A stretch of DNA of 29,746 nt from a virus. Location: positions 1-29,746 of IMG/VR virus record IMGVR_UViG_3300042556_001864; one strand, written 5' to 3'. Shown here in pieces: positions 8,858 through 15,138 of this stretch (position 1 is the first letter of the stretch; each line of letters begins with the position of its first letter). The notes beneath the pieces were generated by a model. That model was not told where the DNA came from. It saw only the letters and a program-made list of their open reading frames with translations, and did not search any database. A program made the position numbers and the translations under genes.

Positions 8858-9107
8858 TTATGATACTCCTGAATAAAGGGGCATAATGTAGCTCCTTGTC
8901 CTTTATGGAGTCATGGCAGGTTTTACACAAAGTTACTAAATTAAACAGTTCGAACCGAAGAGATGGGGCATCGCTCCACCTTTCTATGTGATGGACCACT
9001 AACTTCTTCTTTGCCTTACACCCCGGCATTTGGCATCTCTTCTTGTCCCGCTTGATACAAGCAAGTCTGGCTTCCTTATAAAATGGGCAGTCATAATCTC
9101 TTTTCAT
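8844..9107 (-). CDS. HNH endonuclease (packaging-associated type)
   Basis: 87 aa. Compact Cys4-HNH: C25/C30, the HH pair at 39-40 (LVVHHIERW), N56 in ELFNLVTL, and C61/C64 plus H65 in LCKTCHDSI. This small stand-alone HNH is commonly next to terminase genes and in cos phages works with terminase in genome end cutting. The ATG at 9107 overlaps the stop of the upstream gene (ATGA), so it is translated with it. A free-standing homing nuclease is less likely given the tight coupling. Confidence 0.85.
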   Translation of the reverse strand: MKRDYDCPFYKEARLACIKRDKKRCQMPGCKAKKKLVVHHIERWSDAPSLRFELFNLVTLCKTCHDSIKDKELHYAPLFRSIISGHN

Positions 9108-9919
9108 TCATCGCCAACCGTTTCATGCGAGAGAATGATACGATCCACCTTGCCATCAGCATAGGTATGATATGAGCCTAATTCTTCTTTGGCCCCATGA
9201 GCGGCGAGACGCATCATTTCCATAATTCTACCTTGCTCTTCAAAGAAGTCTGGGTCTTGTAGGAGCTTACTCATTAAGCCTGCAAAGGTAGTCTTATTGC
9301 TTTCAAGCTTCTGGACTCGCTGCTCTCTAGTCGCCTTAAGGTCCTTGAACATGGCTGATTTTTTAGTCTGAAGCTCTTTGTAGTCTCGGCTCAGAGCTTC
9401 CTTGGCCGATCGCAAACTTGCGATCTGCCTCTGTAAAGAGAAATGATGCTCCTTGTCGCGATCTGCGACCGCTTTGGCGTCTTCTACAGCAATCTGCTCT
9501 TCTAGATCTCTAACGGTCTCGATTGTCTGCTGCTGTTCCCTTAACGCCCTATTCATCAATACTTCTAGCTTGATCGTATCAATGATCTGAAGTTCCTCAG
9601 TTGCGAGTACATCTCGGCGGAACTGGGCGATAATTTGCTTCCAGTGGTAAAGGAACATCTCTAGTTCATCTTTACTGAATTGTCCCTGTAGTTCCTTCCA
9701 GAAAGGCCGCGTCTTGATGTCGTATTCGGCCTGAACCTCAAAGGCTTCCTTCTTATTATTAGTCTTGCCGATTTTTTGCAGATAGAGCCTAACAGGCTCG
9801 ATATCTCGACCAAGATTCTTGGCCATCTGGTCAGCCGTCATCTTGTTACAGTTTTTCTCGATGTAGTCCCACTCGGCTTTACTTAGTCTACCCTTAGCCT
9901 TAGCTATATTACTGGCCAT
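9104..9919 (-). CDS. probable terminase small subunit
   Basis: 271 aa. Residues ~12-50 (LSKAEWDYIEKNCNKMTADQ..., then a second helix) form a helix-turn-helix, and residues ~120-210 are a long Lys/Glu/Gln-rich coiled coil likely to drive oligomerisation. DNA-binding HTH plus oligomerisation coil, just upstream of HNH and the terminase large subunit, fits a small terminase that recognises the packaging site. No family match is certain. It overlaps the sigma-like gene by 11 bases. Confidence 0.6.
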   Translation of the reverse strand: MASNIAKAKGRLSKAEWDYIEKNCNKMTADQMAKNLGRDIEPVRLYLQKIGKTNNKKEAFEVQAEYDIKTRPFWKELQGQFSKDELEMFLYHWKQIIAQFRRDVLATEELQIIDTIKLEVLMNRALREQQQTIETVRDLEEQIAVEDAKAVADRDKEHHFSLQRQIASLRSAKEALSRDYKELQTKKSAMFKDLKATREQRVQKLESNKTTFAGLMSKLLQDPDFFEEQGRIMEMMRLAAHGAKEELGSYHTYADGKVDRIILSHETVGDE

Positions 9920-10358
9920 CGACTAGATCCTTCACTACTTTAATGAGGGCTGCTCGTCTTGCCGAAGGCAGAGACACCCCATTTGCCCATCTTAGATAGT
10001 CAGACCTCATACTCACTGAGAGATTATCGAGGATATAATCAACTAGATCAGGAGTAATAAAGTCGTGTTCCTCGGTTGGGTGCTCCAGAATCTCAGAGAA
10101 ATCTAAAACAGACCTCTTCTCTTGATTCTTGTAGTAACTTCGTGATAAGGAGATGAGTCGCTTTGAAACGGAGTACATTAGGAAGAACTCTAAGGAACGG
10201 ACCCTGTCCCATTTATCATAAAGTTGGCAGGCTATGATCATGGCCTCCTGTCCTATATCCTCTTCGGTCATAAACGAGAAAGGTTTCTTCTTGACTTTGT
10301 CTACGACGAAGTAGATAATATCAAGGTGTTCCTTGGGAATCTCTGTCAGCTTTTTCAC
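9909..10358 (-). CDS. sigma-70 region-2-like transcription factor
   Basis: 149 aa, GTG start at 10358. Residues ~30-75 (EEDIGQEAMIIACQLYDKW then SLEFFLMYSVSKRLISLSR) resemble sigma-70 region 2 (core RNA polymerase binding and -10 recognition). The C-terminal ~40 residues are short and only vaguely like region 4. Comparable phage proteins direct late transcription. Its position at the upstream end of the late operon, ahead of all head genes, fits such a role. Start: the upstream sequence TAGGTAAAG is an acceptable ribosome site. It overlaps the preceding small gene by 38 bases. Confidence 0.65.
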   Translation of the reverse strand: MKKLTEIPKEHLDIIYFVVDKVKKKPFSFMTEEDIGQEAMIIACQLYDKWDRVRSLEFFLMYSVSKRLISLSRSYYKNQEKRSVLDFSEILEHPTEEHDFITPDLVDYILDNLSVSMRSDYLRWANGVSLPSARRAALIKVVKDLVDGQ

Positions 10359-10491
10359 GGACTTTACCTAGGATAGCTTTCGCCATCTCCTTTGGGGGAT
10401 CGGGTATAAGAAGCTCATCTTCAATTCGCTTCTTTAGATCTGCAGTAGCTATAGCTATATAGTGGCTATCGCCACGAACAAGAACTTTCAT
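10321..10491 (-). CDS. small basic protein at the head of the leftward operon
   Basis: 56 aa: starts MKVLVRGDSHYIAIATADLK and ends KADRDSQGTP; ATG at 10491 with AAGAGG six bases upstream. It is the first gene after the leftward -10 box and the palindrome at 10504-10518, so it is probably real despite its size. It overlaps the start of the sigma-like gene by 38 bases in another frame, which suggests coupled translation. Predicted beta-strand followed by a charged helix; no family recognised. Confidence 0.65.
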   Translation of the reverse strand: MKVLVRGDSHYIAIATADLKKRIEDELLIPDPPKEMAKAILGKVREKADRDSQGTP

Positions 10492-10503
10492 TATCAACCT
10501 CTT

Positions 10504-10548
10504 GAGTCCGTAGGACTCCGGTAAAAGAGAAGGTGTACCATTATTATA
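10504..10548 (-). promoter_or_regulatory. leftward promoter (-10), 13-mer site and leader hairpin
   Basis: On the minus strand a TATAAT box (complement of 10543-10548) is followed just past the expected start by the 13-mer site (CGGTAAAAGAGAA at 10519-10531 on plus). Directly abutting it is a perfect hairpin GAGTCC-GTA-GGACTC (10504-10518), then the ribosome site and ATG of the first leftward gene. No good -35 box was seen, so an activator or phage sigma factor may be needed. The 13-mer is well placed to block the start of late transcription. Confidence 0.5.
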
Positions 10549-10591
10549 TACGCATTTAGCTAATTCTGGGGCTGTTTAGTAAGAAATAGCG

Positions 10592-10622
10592 TATAATGGG
10601 GGTGGAGTACCCCTTCTTTTCT
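10592..10622 (+). promoter_or_regulatory. rightward -10 box followed by attenuator-like hairpin
   Basis: TATAAT at 10592-10597 without a good -35, then GGGGT-GGAGT-ACCCC (10599-10613) followed by TTCTTTTCT. The hairpin and T/C tract begin almost at the transcription start, so they would attenuate or mark the 5' end of the homing-endonuclease mRNA. Confidence 0.45.
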
Positions 10623-10649
10623 ATTACATCATTGTTATAAGGCGTGGCC

Positions 10650-11069
10650 ATGAAACTCTGGTTGTCTGGTGTTGCTGGTGCTGGTAAGTATGCAGAGGTT
10701 GATCCGGAAGATTATGTTCGGCTCAACCGATACAAGTGGTTCTTGAGGAACACATATGCGGTGGCCGTAGTGGACGGCTGTACAGTCCGCATGCACCGAA
10801 TGGTTATGAACGAGGATGATCCTAGGATCGTCATTGACCACGTTAATAGGGATCGGTTAGATAACCGGACATCCAACTTACGTAGGATGTCACCCATCGA
10901 AAACGCAAATAATCGAGTAGATAACGTAAGAGTCGAAGCTTTTGGGGAGACTCTCACTATTGCAGAGTGGGCGAGAGATCCTAGGTGTGGGGTGTCTTAT
11001 GATACGCTGCATAAGCGTATATATCGTGGATATCCAGCCGAAGTAGCGATCTTAGCAAAGGAAGAATAA
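10650..11069 (+). CDS. HNH homing-type endonuclease
   Basis: 139 aa from the ATG at 10650 (AAGG seven bases upstream; an in-frame GTG at 10644 is too close to it). Catalytic core: MHRMVM (H49), VIDHVNRDRLDNR (D63-H64, N72) and SNLRRMSPIENANNR, typical of the HNH_3 homing nucleases found free-standing in phages. Residues ~13-40 (DPEDYVRLNRYKWFL) form the usual N-terminal substrate-facing part and the last ~40 residues resemble a small DNA-binding module. It overlaps the GIY-YIG gene by one base (TAATG), so both are made from one mRNA. Confidence 0.85.
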   Translation: MKLWLSGVAGAGKYAEVDPEDYVRLNRYKWFLRNTYAVAVVDGCTVRMHRMVMNEDDPRIVIDHVNRDRLDNRTSNLRRMSPIENANNRVDNVRVEAFGETLTIAEWARDPRCGVSYDTLHKRIYRGYPAEVAILAKEE

Positions 11070-11986
11070 TGGCTAGACCAATTGGCAAATTGAGCAACAA
11101 TAACCCGCTGACGGCAGCAGAGACTAGATCTTTAGTTGCTGAATATTCTACTATGACCAATAATGACCTGATGAAGAAATACAATATTTCTAAGACTCAG
11201 TTTAAATCTATAGTAAAACACTATAAGTTAAAGACTAAGTACTTTGGGAAATTTATATCTGGGAAGAAGGATTTAGATTTCTTCAAGGATAAATGTGGTG
11301 TTTACGCGATAGTCAGAACTGACTGCACAAAGGTCTACATAGGATCTAGCACGAACGTACATTCTAGATTCCAGACTCATATATCTCAGCTTGACAGGGG
11401 ATCGCACAAGAATGTAGACCTTCAGAATGACTGGGGCAAGTATGGTTTTTATTTGGCCTATATAGAAGACTGTGATGAGAAAGACTTACTAAGGAGGGAA
11501 AATGAAATCATGTCTGGTCTAGATTCATGGTGTCTGTACAACCGTACAGTAGTCTCTGACAAGGACATTGATTATCCAGAGATCTGGCAAAAGATGCAGC
11601 CTGACTTAGTTATAATGGAATCTGGATGCTGGGAATATGGAAAGCCGGGCATATCATTATGTGGGAAAAAATTTATTCCCCATCGCGTGTCCTACATGTA
11701 TCATTATGGGGACTTCTCCTATATGGTGCAGAGAAAATGCAAGAACTTTAAGTGCTGTAATCCTGACCATTTAGTGAGCGTATCATGTAAGGAAAGTTGC
11801 AAGCTTAACACGAAGAGAATAGCTAATATGAGCTATCGCGGGAGCAAGCTGGATCGATTCAGGGATCAAATATTAGCAATGAAAGATGACGGGAAGACGC
11901 TAAGGGAGATAGCTATGGCCTTGCCGTACGAGGTCCATGTGTCTACGCTATCGAGATTTCTAGGGCGTTGCGTGGGTGGGGTTTAA
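11069..11986 (+). CDS. GIY-YIG endonuclease with degenerate HNH and two HTH segments
   Basis: 305 aa. Order: HTH (about 22-52), GIY-YIG nuclease (GVY at 77-79, VYIG at 89-92, R100, E144), then a zinc/HNH-like module (about 185-245), then HTH (about 262-300). The module shows C187-W, HRVSY at 205-209 and KCCNPDHL at 228-235. In active HNH proteins of that type a His precedes the first Cys of the pair; here it is VQRKC (residues 220-224), so the HNH is probably catalytically dead and used for DNA recognition. The GIY-YIG residues look intact. Likely a free-standing homing endonuclease. Confidence 0.82.
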   Translation: MARPIGKLSNNNPLTAAETRSLVAEYSTMTNNDLMKKYNISKTQFKSIVKHYKLKTKYFGKFISGKKDLDFFKDKCGVYAIVRTDCTKVYIGSSTNVHSRFQTHISQLDRGSHKNVDLQNDWGKYGFYLAYIEDCDEKDLLRRENEIMSGLDSWCLYNRTVVSDKDIDYPEIWQKMQPDLVIMESGCWEYGKPGISLCGKKFIPHRVSYMYHYGDFSYMVQRKCKNFKCCNPDHLVSVSCKESCKLNTKRIANMSYRGSKLDRFRDQILAMKDDGKTLREIAMALPYEVHVSTLSRFLGRCVGGV

Positions 11987-12077
11987 TTGGGTTTGGCGGG
12001 ACATTACTTTTGAGCAGGCCCCGGCATCTTAACATACCTGTACAGACCCCTCCCCCTAAGGAGATAAAACCCCACCC
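11974..12077 (+). ncRNA. long-range 11-bp stem after the homing endonucleases
   Basis: GGGTGGGGTTT (11974-11984, overlapping the end of the GIY-YIG gene) is exactly complementary to AAACCCCACCC (12067-12077). The enclosed ~80 bases contain a CTGTACAG palindrome and a C-rich stretch. After it comes a T-rich tract (about 12108-12120). It may be a terminator-like closure of the homing cassette or a leftover of an intron; no group I core was recognised. Confidence 0.45.
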
Positions 12078-12142
12078 CTCCTACGCCATCGACCAATTCC
12101 AGAAAAGTTTTTTTTATTTTGGTCGAATCATTGATGCCAGCA

Positions 12143-12172
12143 TTGACGTATGGCCGATAAGTATGGTATGAT
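12143..12172 (+). promoter_or_regulatory. sigma-70-type promoter
   Basis: TTGACG (12143-12148), 18-base spacer, TATGAT (12167-12172). It is upstream of the small gene starting at 12210 and rules out the longer reading frame beginning at 12150. Confidence 0.6.
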
Positions 12173-12209
12173 CCGCGTGTCAATTCAAAACACTCTAAGG
12201 AAAACAGTC

Positions 12210-12371
12210 ATGGAAATCAACGGATTCACTTTCTCATCCCGCCTCATCGGAACCGCAGCTTGTTACCATATCGCCAAACGAGGCGACGTAGTTTTCACTT
12301 CGAAAGAAATGAGTTATTTGATTCGAAAAGTGAAAAGTTATGCTCCTGCTATTGCAATCAAAACGAAGTAA
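12210..12371 (+). CDS. hypothetical small protein
   Basis: 53 aa beginning MEINGFTFSSRLIGTAACYH. The ATG at 12210 is chosen because it follows TAAGGA and lies downstream of the promoter at 12143-12172; earlier in-frame starts fall inside the promoter. Basic C-terminus (IRKVKSYAPAIAIKTK), no transmembrane segment, no recognised family. First gene of the promoter-rich small-gene arm. Confidence 0.6.
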   Translation: MEINGFTFSSRLIGTAACYHIAKRGDVVFTSKEMSYLIRKVKSYAPAIAIKTK

Positions 12372-12421
12372 CGCTATACTTCACCCGGTTCAAGAGTTAA
12401 CCCCCGATAGGAAAAACGATC

Positions 12422-12604
12422 ATGAGATACGATGACAGGGAAACAGCAATCGAATCAGATGACCGATTGGTTTACGAGATGATGGAAGCCGAAGCTGCTG
12501 AAATGCAGAATTGGATCGCAGACGTGGTCGAGACCGCAACAGCGGTCTACGATCCGACTCCTGAATATCTCGACCAAGATTGGTGTGATAAAGGCAATTA
12601 CTAG
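12422..12604 (+). CDS. hypothetical acidic small protein
   Basis: 60 aa, strongly acidic (MRYDDRETAIESDDRLVYEM..., many Glu/Asp), mostly helical in appearance. ATG follows GATAGGA at a good distance. Likely co-transcribed with the gene ending at 12371. Acidic microproteins of this kind in phages often mimic DNA or bind host enzymes, but nothing here shows that. Confidence 0.6.
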   Translation: MRYDDRETAIESDDRLVYEMMEAEAAEMQNWIADVVETATAVYDPTPEYLDQDWCDKGNY

Positions 12605-12606
12605 GC

Positions 12607-12635
12607 TTGACACAGTTCGGGGAATCTGCTAAAAT
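12607..12635 (+). promoter_or_regulatory. sigma-70-type promoter
   Basis: TTGACA (12607-12612), 17-base spacer, TAAAAT (12630-12635). The spacer holds an imperfect dyad (CAGTTC...GAATCTG). Drives the gene at 12669. Confidence 0.75.
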
Positions 12636-12668
12636 CCCCCTATCATTCACCCCCTGAGGAGAGTTAAA

Positions 12669-12938
12669 ATGGGCAAATTGTCTGACCTGATGATCGAATT
12701 CTGCGAAATCAAAGAAAAGTCTGGCTTCGACTTCGATGCAACGATGTCTGCGCTTGTACGTGGCGGCAACCCTACTACTGATGAATTCTGTGCATGGCAT
12801 AGTACCAACTACTCCCCCCCTAAGTGGGAGATGCCAATGCACCTAAGGAGTGAGGCCGATAAACAACTAATGGCTATCGCTGAAAAGATGCGGGCAGCTA
12901 ATGCCGCACCCGTAGGGTGGGATAGTGTTGAGGCCTAG
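12669..12938 (+). CDS. hypothetical protein
   Basis: 89 aa. ATG at 12669 follows GAGGAGAG. Helical N-terminal half (LSDLMIEFCEIKEKSGFDFD) and a motif TTDEFCAWHSTNYSPPKWEMP. No known family. A terminator-like hairpin follows at 12961. Confidence 0.65.
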   Translation: MGKLSDLMIEFCEIKEKSGFDFDATMSALVRGGNPTTDEFCAWHSTNYSPPKWEMPMHLRSEADKQLMAIAEKMRAANAAPVGWDSVEA

Positions 12939-12960
12939 TACAATTTGATCTTTCCCTGTA

Positions 12961-12976
12961 GGGGGCGAAAGCCCCC
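12961..12976 (+). terminator. GC-rich GAAA-capped hairpin
   Basis: GGGGGC-GAAA-GCCCCC, perfect 6-bp stem with a GNRA tetraloop, followed by ACCCTTACTCTC rather than a pure T run. It has the form of the first half of the composite hairpin element that recurs further right, but the second half is missing here. Confidence 0.6.
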
Positions 12977-13003
12977 ACCCTTACTCTCTTTAGGATACAC
13001 CCC

Positions 13004-13165
13004 ATGCAGTACATCAAGATCACCTCCCTCAAGGCTATTCAGCGTGGTATGCTTACTGGCAAGGCACCTCGCTCCACCTACGTGCCAGTGCCACTACCCC
13101 CTAGCTTCCAGCCCATAGCCGCCCACAAGGCAGCTCAGGAGGCTGCCCGTAAGGCTCAGCAGTAG
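13004..13165 (+). CDS. hypothetical small basic protein
   Basis: 53 aa: starts MQYIKITSLKAIQRGMLTGK, then a Pro-rich middle (VPVPLPPSFQP) and an Ala/Lys/Gln helix at the end. ATG follows TTAGGATACACCCC. Too short for automatic calling but has a good ribosome site and lies between two hairpins. No family recognised. Confidence 0.6.
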   Translation: MQYIKITSLKAIQRGMLTGKAPRSTYVPVPLPPSFQPIAAHKAAQEAARKAQQ

Positions 13166-13210
13166 GTCACCCTATAAGGGTGACTATGCAGCCCACCCTA
13201 TGGGAGGGTG
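13166..13210 (+). repeat. two tandem hairpins ahead of element copy 1
   Basis: GTCACCC-TATAA-GGGTGAC (13166-13184, 7-bp arms, immediately after the stop codon) and CACCCT-ATGGG-AGGGTG (13194-13210). Together with the next element they form a stack of intergenic hairpins. Confidence 0.6.
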
Positions 13211-13211
13211 A

Positions 13212-13255
13212 CGGGGGCCTCCCTCCCCGCTCCACCCGGCAAGGATGGCGGGTGG
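13212..13255 (+). repeat. composite double-hairpin element, copy 1
   Basis: First hairpin CGGGG...CCCCG (13212-13229), very short linker, second hairpin CCACCC/GGGTGG (13232-13255) with apical GGCAAGGATGGC, the most divergent loop of its class. Confidence 0.7.
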
Positions 13256-13295
13256 TAGTTGTTACCATCTTCAGACACTCTTCAGGACCTGCACT

Positions 13296-13613
13296 ATGAT
13301 CGTTACCCCCGGCATGGCTGGCTACGCTACTGGCTTTGGCTTCATTGGGAACCCTTACTTCCATGGTGACGTCCACTGGCGTCTCAAGGACGGGGACACC
13401 GTAATGGAGTGCGAGAGCACCCACCCTCAGGCCATGCCAATCGCAGAGGCCTACGCCGAGCTGCGTCGGCAGTTCGAGGAAGACAACGCCGCGTGGGAGT
13501 GTGAGGCGGCACGCCTAGATGACCTGTATGAATCCGCCCGGTATGAGGCGATGCTGGAGGCCGAGTGGGCACCCATCGAGCGGCTCTATGCCATTCAGGA
13601 TGCTCTCTCGTAG
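13296..13613 (+). CDS. hypothetical protein
   Basis: 105 aa. ATG at 13296 is preferred over the in-frame ATG at 13245, which lies inside the hairpin element; TCAGGA precedes 13296. N-terminus Gly/Phe-rich (PGMAGYATGFGFIGNPYF), C-terminal half a charged helix rich in Glu, Ala and Trp. GC-rich codon use compared with neighbours. No family recognised. Confidence 0.6.
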   Translation: MIVTPGMAGYATGFGFIGNPYFHGDVHWRLKDGDTVMECESTHPQAMPIAEAYAELRRQFEEDNAAWECEAARLDDLYESARYEAMLEAEWAPIERLYAIQDALS

Positions 13614-13641
13614 GGGGACCTACTCGGTCGCACAAGGAGAG

Positions 13642-13693
13642 GGGCCTGAAAGGGCCCTATCCTCCTGTTTCACCCGGCAGGCGTGGCGGGTGA
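13642..13693 (+). repeat. composite double-hairpin element, copy 2
   Basis: GGGCC...GGCCC hairpin (13642-13657), linker TATCCTCCTGTT, second hairpin TCACCC/GGGTGA (13670-13693) with the standard loop GGCAGGCGTGGC. Confidence 0.85.
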
Positions 13694-13726
13694 CACATCA
13701 CACAACTCTCAGACGGATACCTGATC

Positions 13727-13891
13727 ATGAGAAAATTCCTTGTTTCTTTCGTTTTCTCTAATGGCTTCACCCACGAGATTCAGGTTGATGCGATCACTGC
13801 AATGCTGGCCGTGAGAAACGCCCACGCGAAACTCTCAGAAACGGTAAATCTGTCTGAAGCTGTTGAAATTATTTGTACAGAGAAAGTCTGA
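13727..13891 (+). CDS. small protein of a paralogous F-x-S-N-G family
   Basis: 54 aa: MRKFLVSFVFSNGFTHEIQV, then a helix (DAITAMLAVRNAHAKL). The strand-SNG/ASG-strand-helix layout is shared with the proteins at 14694 and 22877, so these look like diverged copies. Each follows a composite hairpin element or a promoter. Function unknown. Confidence 0.6.
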   Translation: MRKFLVSFVFSNGFTHEIQVDAITAMLAVRNAHAKLSETVNLSEAVEIICTEKV

Positions 13892-13894
13892 AAA

Positions 13895-13993
13895 ATGAAG
13901 ACAATCGACTGGCTTTGTGTGGTGTTCTACTATACAATTGGGCCTGTGGTTGGCCTATGGTGGTTTTTCCTGTTGAGAGAATTAATGTTATGA
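13895..13993 (+). CDS. single-pass membrane microprotein
   Basis: 32 aa, almost entirely one hydrophobic helix: starts MKTIDWLCVVFYYTIGPVVG and ends FFLLRELML. Its stop overlaps the ATG of the next gene (TTATGACA), giving translational coupling. It starts four bases after the previous stop. Possible roles are lysis or host membrane modulation; not determinable here. Confidence 0.55.
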   Translation: MKTIDWLCVVFYYTIGPVVGLWWFFLLRELML

Positions 13994-14136
13994 CACAATA
14001 CATCTGGATAGTTGTGGATTATGATTCTTGGGAATACCCAATCTACTATGGGGCTTTCCAGTCTCAGGAAGCGGCAGAAGCCAAAGCCGCAGAAATGCGA
14101 GCCGATGTTGAGAAAGTAGAATTCTTTACTACATAG
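13990..14136 (+). CDS. small protein of the 'VVxD...GPF/GAF...E-A' family
   Basis: 48 aa: TQYIWIVVDYDSWEYPIYYG, then AFQSQEAAEAKAAEMRADVE. ATG at 13990 overlaps the upstream stop and has GAGAG upstream. A strand ending in D, then G-[AP]-F, then an Ala/Glu helix is also seen in the proteins at 28553, 29015 and 29229, so they form a small paralogous family. The last codons overlap the 5' arm of the RNA pairing at 14132. Confidence 0.6.
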   Translation: MTQYIWIVVDYDSWEYPIYYGAFQSQEAAEAKAAEMRADVEKVEFFTT

Positions 14137-14320
14137 TCGGACGACCTCCGGCAAAACCGGCCATATAGACGGAAGCCATGTGCGACCGCGTGACCGGCGT
14201 TATCTCTCGGGACTATGGAAGACCGAGACACCCTGCAAAAGAAAATCAGCAGGAGTCGATGCCTTTGGGCTAATTTTACTGAGCTTCCCAGTCTTGAGAC
14301 TCGACATGGGAATAGGTATG
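14132..14320 (+). ncRNA. structured intergenic RNA with possible pseudoknot
   Basis: About 210 gene-free bases. CATAGTC (14132-14138) is complementary to GACTATG (14211-14217), which is itself the loop of a perfect 6-bp hairpin TCTCGG (14205-14210)/CCGAGA (14223-14228): an H-type pseudoknot arrangement. Further hairpins are CCGG-CAAAA-CCGG (near 14148-14160), CCTGC/GCAGG (14232-14253) and GTCGA/TCGAC (14255-14259 with 14301-14305). No known RNA family was recognised. A riboswitch-like leader for the gene at 14423 or a free small RNA are both possible. Confidence 0.5.
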
Positions 14321-14339
14321 CTTAGAGTCCACACTAAGG

Positions 14340-14394
14340 GGGAGGGGTGAAGTGCCCCTCCCTTCCTGTTTCCACCGGCAGGCGTGGCGGTGGA
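14340..14394 (+). repeat. composite double-hairpin element, copy 3
   Basis: GGGAGGGG-TGAAGTG-CCCCTCCC (14340-14362), linker TTCCTGTT, second hairpin TCCACC/GGTGGA (14371-14394), loop GGCAGGCGTGGC. Confidence 0.85.
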
Positions 14395-14422
14395 TAGTTA
14401 AACACAAACAATGGAGCGAAGC

Positions 14423-14623
14423 ATGTTCATTACCCTCACGATCAAGTCTCTGTCACCAACCAAGTCTGAAATCCATGTACGCACGACCAGCGTCACAAGC
14501 GTCAAGGCCGATGGGAATGGCTCGCTTCTCTCAGTAATGGGAATCGGTGATCTTGCCGTTACTGAGAAACCTCTGCATATTCTGAATTGGATTTCTGATA
14601 AAGAAACAATTTCTCGTCGCTAG
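14423..14623 (+). CDS. hypothetical beta-rich protein
   Basis: 66 aa from the ATG at 14423, which has GGAGCGAAGC directly upstream, the same ribosome-site string seen before 21807, 29015 and 29229. An in-frame ATG at 14411 has no ribosome site. Ser/Thr-rich beta-strand pattern (MFITLTIKSLSPTKSEIHVR). No family recognised. Confidence 0.65.
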   Translation: MFITLTIKSLSPTKSEIHVRTTSVTSVKADGNGSLLSVMGIGDLAVTEKPLHILNWISDKETISRR

Positions 14624-14626
14624 GGC

Positions 14627-14654
14627 TTGACGGGAAATGCGGATTTGATACAAT
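14627..14654 (+). promoter_or_regulatory. sigma-70-type promoter
   Basis: TTGACG (14627-14632), 16-base spacer, TACAAT (14649-14654). A short dyad AAAT-GCGG-ATTT lies in the spacer. Drives the gene at 14694. Confidence 0.75.
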
Positions 14655-14693
14655 GGGGCCTAACGGCCCCTAAACCCCTGAGGAGAAAAGCTC

Positions 14694-14855
14694 ATGCAAC
14701 CATACTGTGTCGAAATCACTTTCGCGTCTGGCTCTACAATCCAACAGGAAGTCAGAGCATTGGGTTTCACCGATGCAATCAACACTATTGTTGACAAAGT
14801 GTCCACATACGTCTTCGAGACAATCATTATGGTCAAAGTCTGGCCACTAGCTTAA
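14694..14855 (+). CDS. small protein of the F-x-S/N-G family
   Basis: 53 aa: MQPYCVEITFASGSTIQQEV followed by a helix (GFTDAINTIVDKV) and a short strand. ATG follows GAGGAGAAAAGCTC. Same layout as the proteins at 13727 and 22877. Own promoter at 14627. Function unknown. Confidence 0.6.
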   Translation: MQPYCVEITFASGSTIQQEVRALGFTDAINTIVDKVSTYVFETIIMVKVWPLA

Positions 14856-14880
14856 TTGGACACGAGCGGCCAGTACTAAG

Positions 14881-14934
14881 GGTGGGGCGACAGGCCTCTA
14901 CCTTGCGGTTCTACCCGGCAGGCGTGGCGGGTAG
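14881..14934 (+). repeat. composite double-hairpin element, copy 4
   Basis: First stem GGTGGGG/CCTCTACC (14881-14902, with G-U pairs), linker TTGCGGTT, second hairpin CTACCC/GGGTAG (14911-14934), loop GGCAGGCGTGGC. Confidence 0.8.
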
Positions 14935-14967
14935 CAAAACACACAACAGTGCTGAGAAGAGGGTTCA

Positions 14968-15090
14968 CAGGGGGATAAGGGTGTTTCCTGATACTGGTGT
15001 ACACAGTGTTGGGCACAAGCCTTATTGTACAGTGGTTGTATACGATAGGCGTATGAGCCACTAGGATTCGCGACAGCGAGTATCCCCCTG
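14968..15090 (+). ncRNA. structured RNA closed by a 10-bp stem
   Basis: CAGGGGGATA (14968-14977) pairs exactly with TATCCCCCTG (15081-15090). Nested pairings include TAAGG/CCTTA, TACTG-GTGTACA-CAGTG (a 5-bp stem with 7-base loop, T at loop position 2 and GTA at positions 3-5, like a tRNA-Tyr anticodon arm), AGTGGT/GCCACT enclosing ATACG-ATAGG-CGTAT, and TTCGC-GACA-GCGAG. The multibranched 123-base fold is larger than a tRNA and lacks a normal T-loop. No ORF of note lies inside. It is an unassigned ncRNA between element copy 4 and the gene at 15139. Confidence 0.55.
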
Positions 15091-15138
15091 CGAGCCCTTT
15101 TAGGCCACAAAAATTCACCCCTTTTAGGATTGTCAATT

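Noticed and set aside
12150-12209. Extended start for the 12210 gene
   Set aside because: The upstream part overlaps the promoter (-10 at 12167-12172), so it cannot be in the mRNA.
14132-14217. Group I intron P7-like GACTA/TAGTC pairing
   Set aside because: The strand order is reversed and the remaining core helices are absent; a pseudoknot explains the pairing better.
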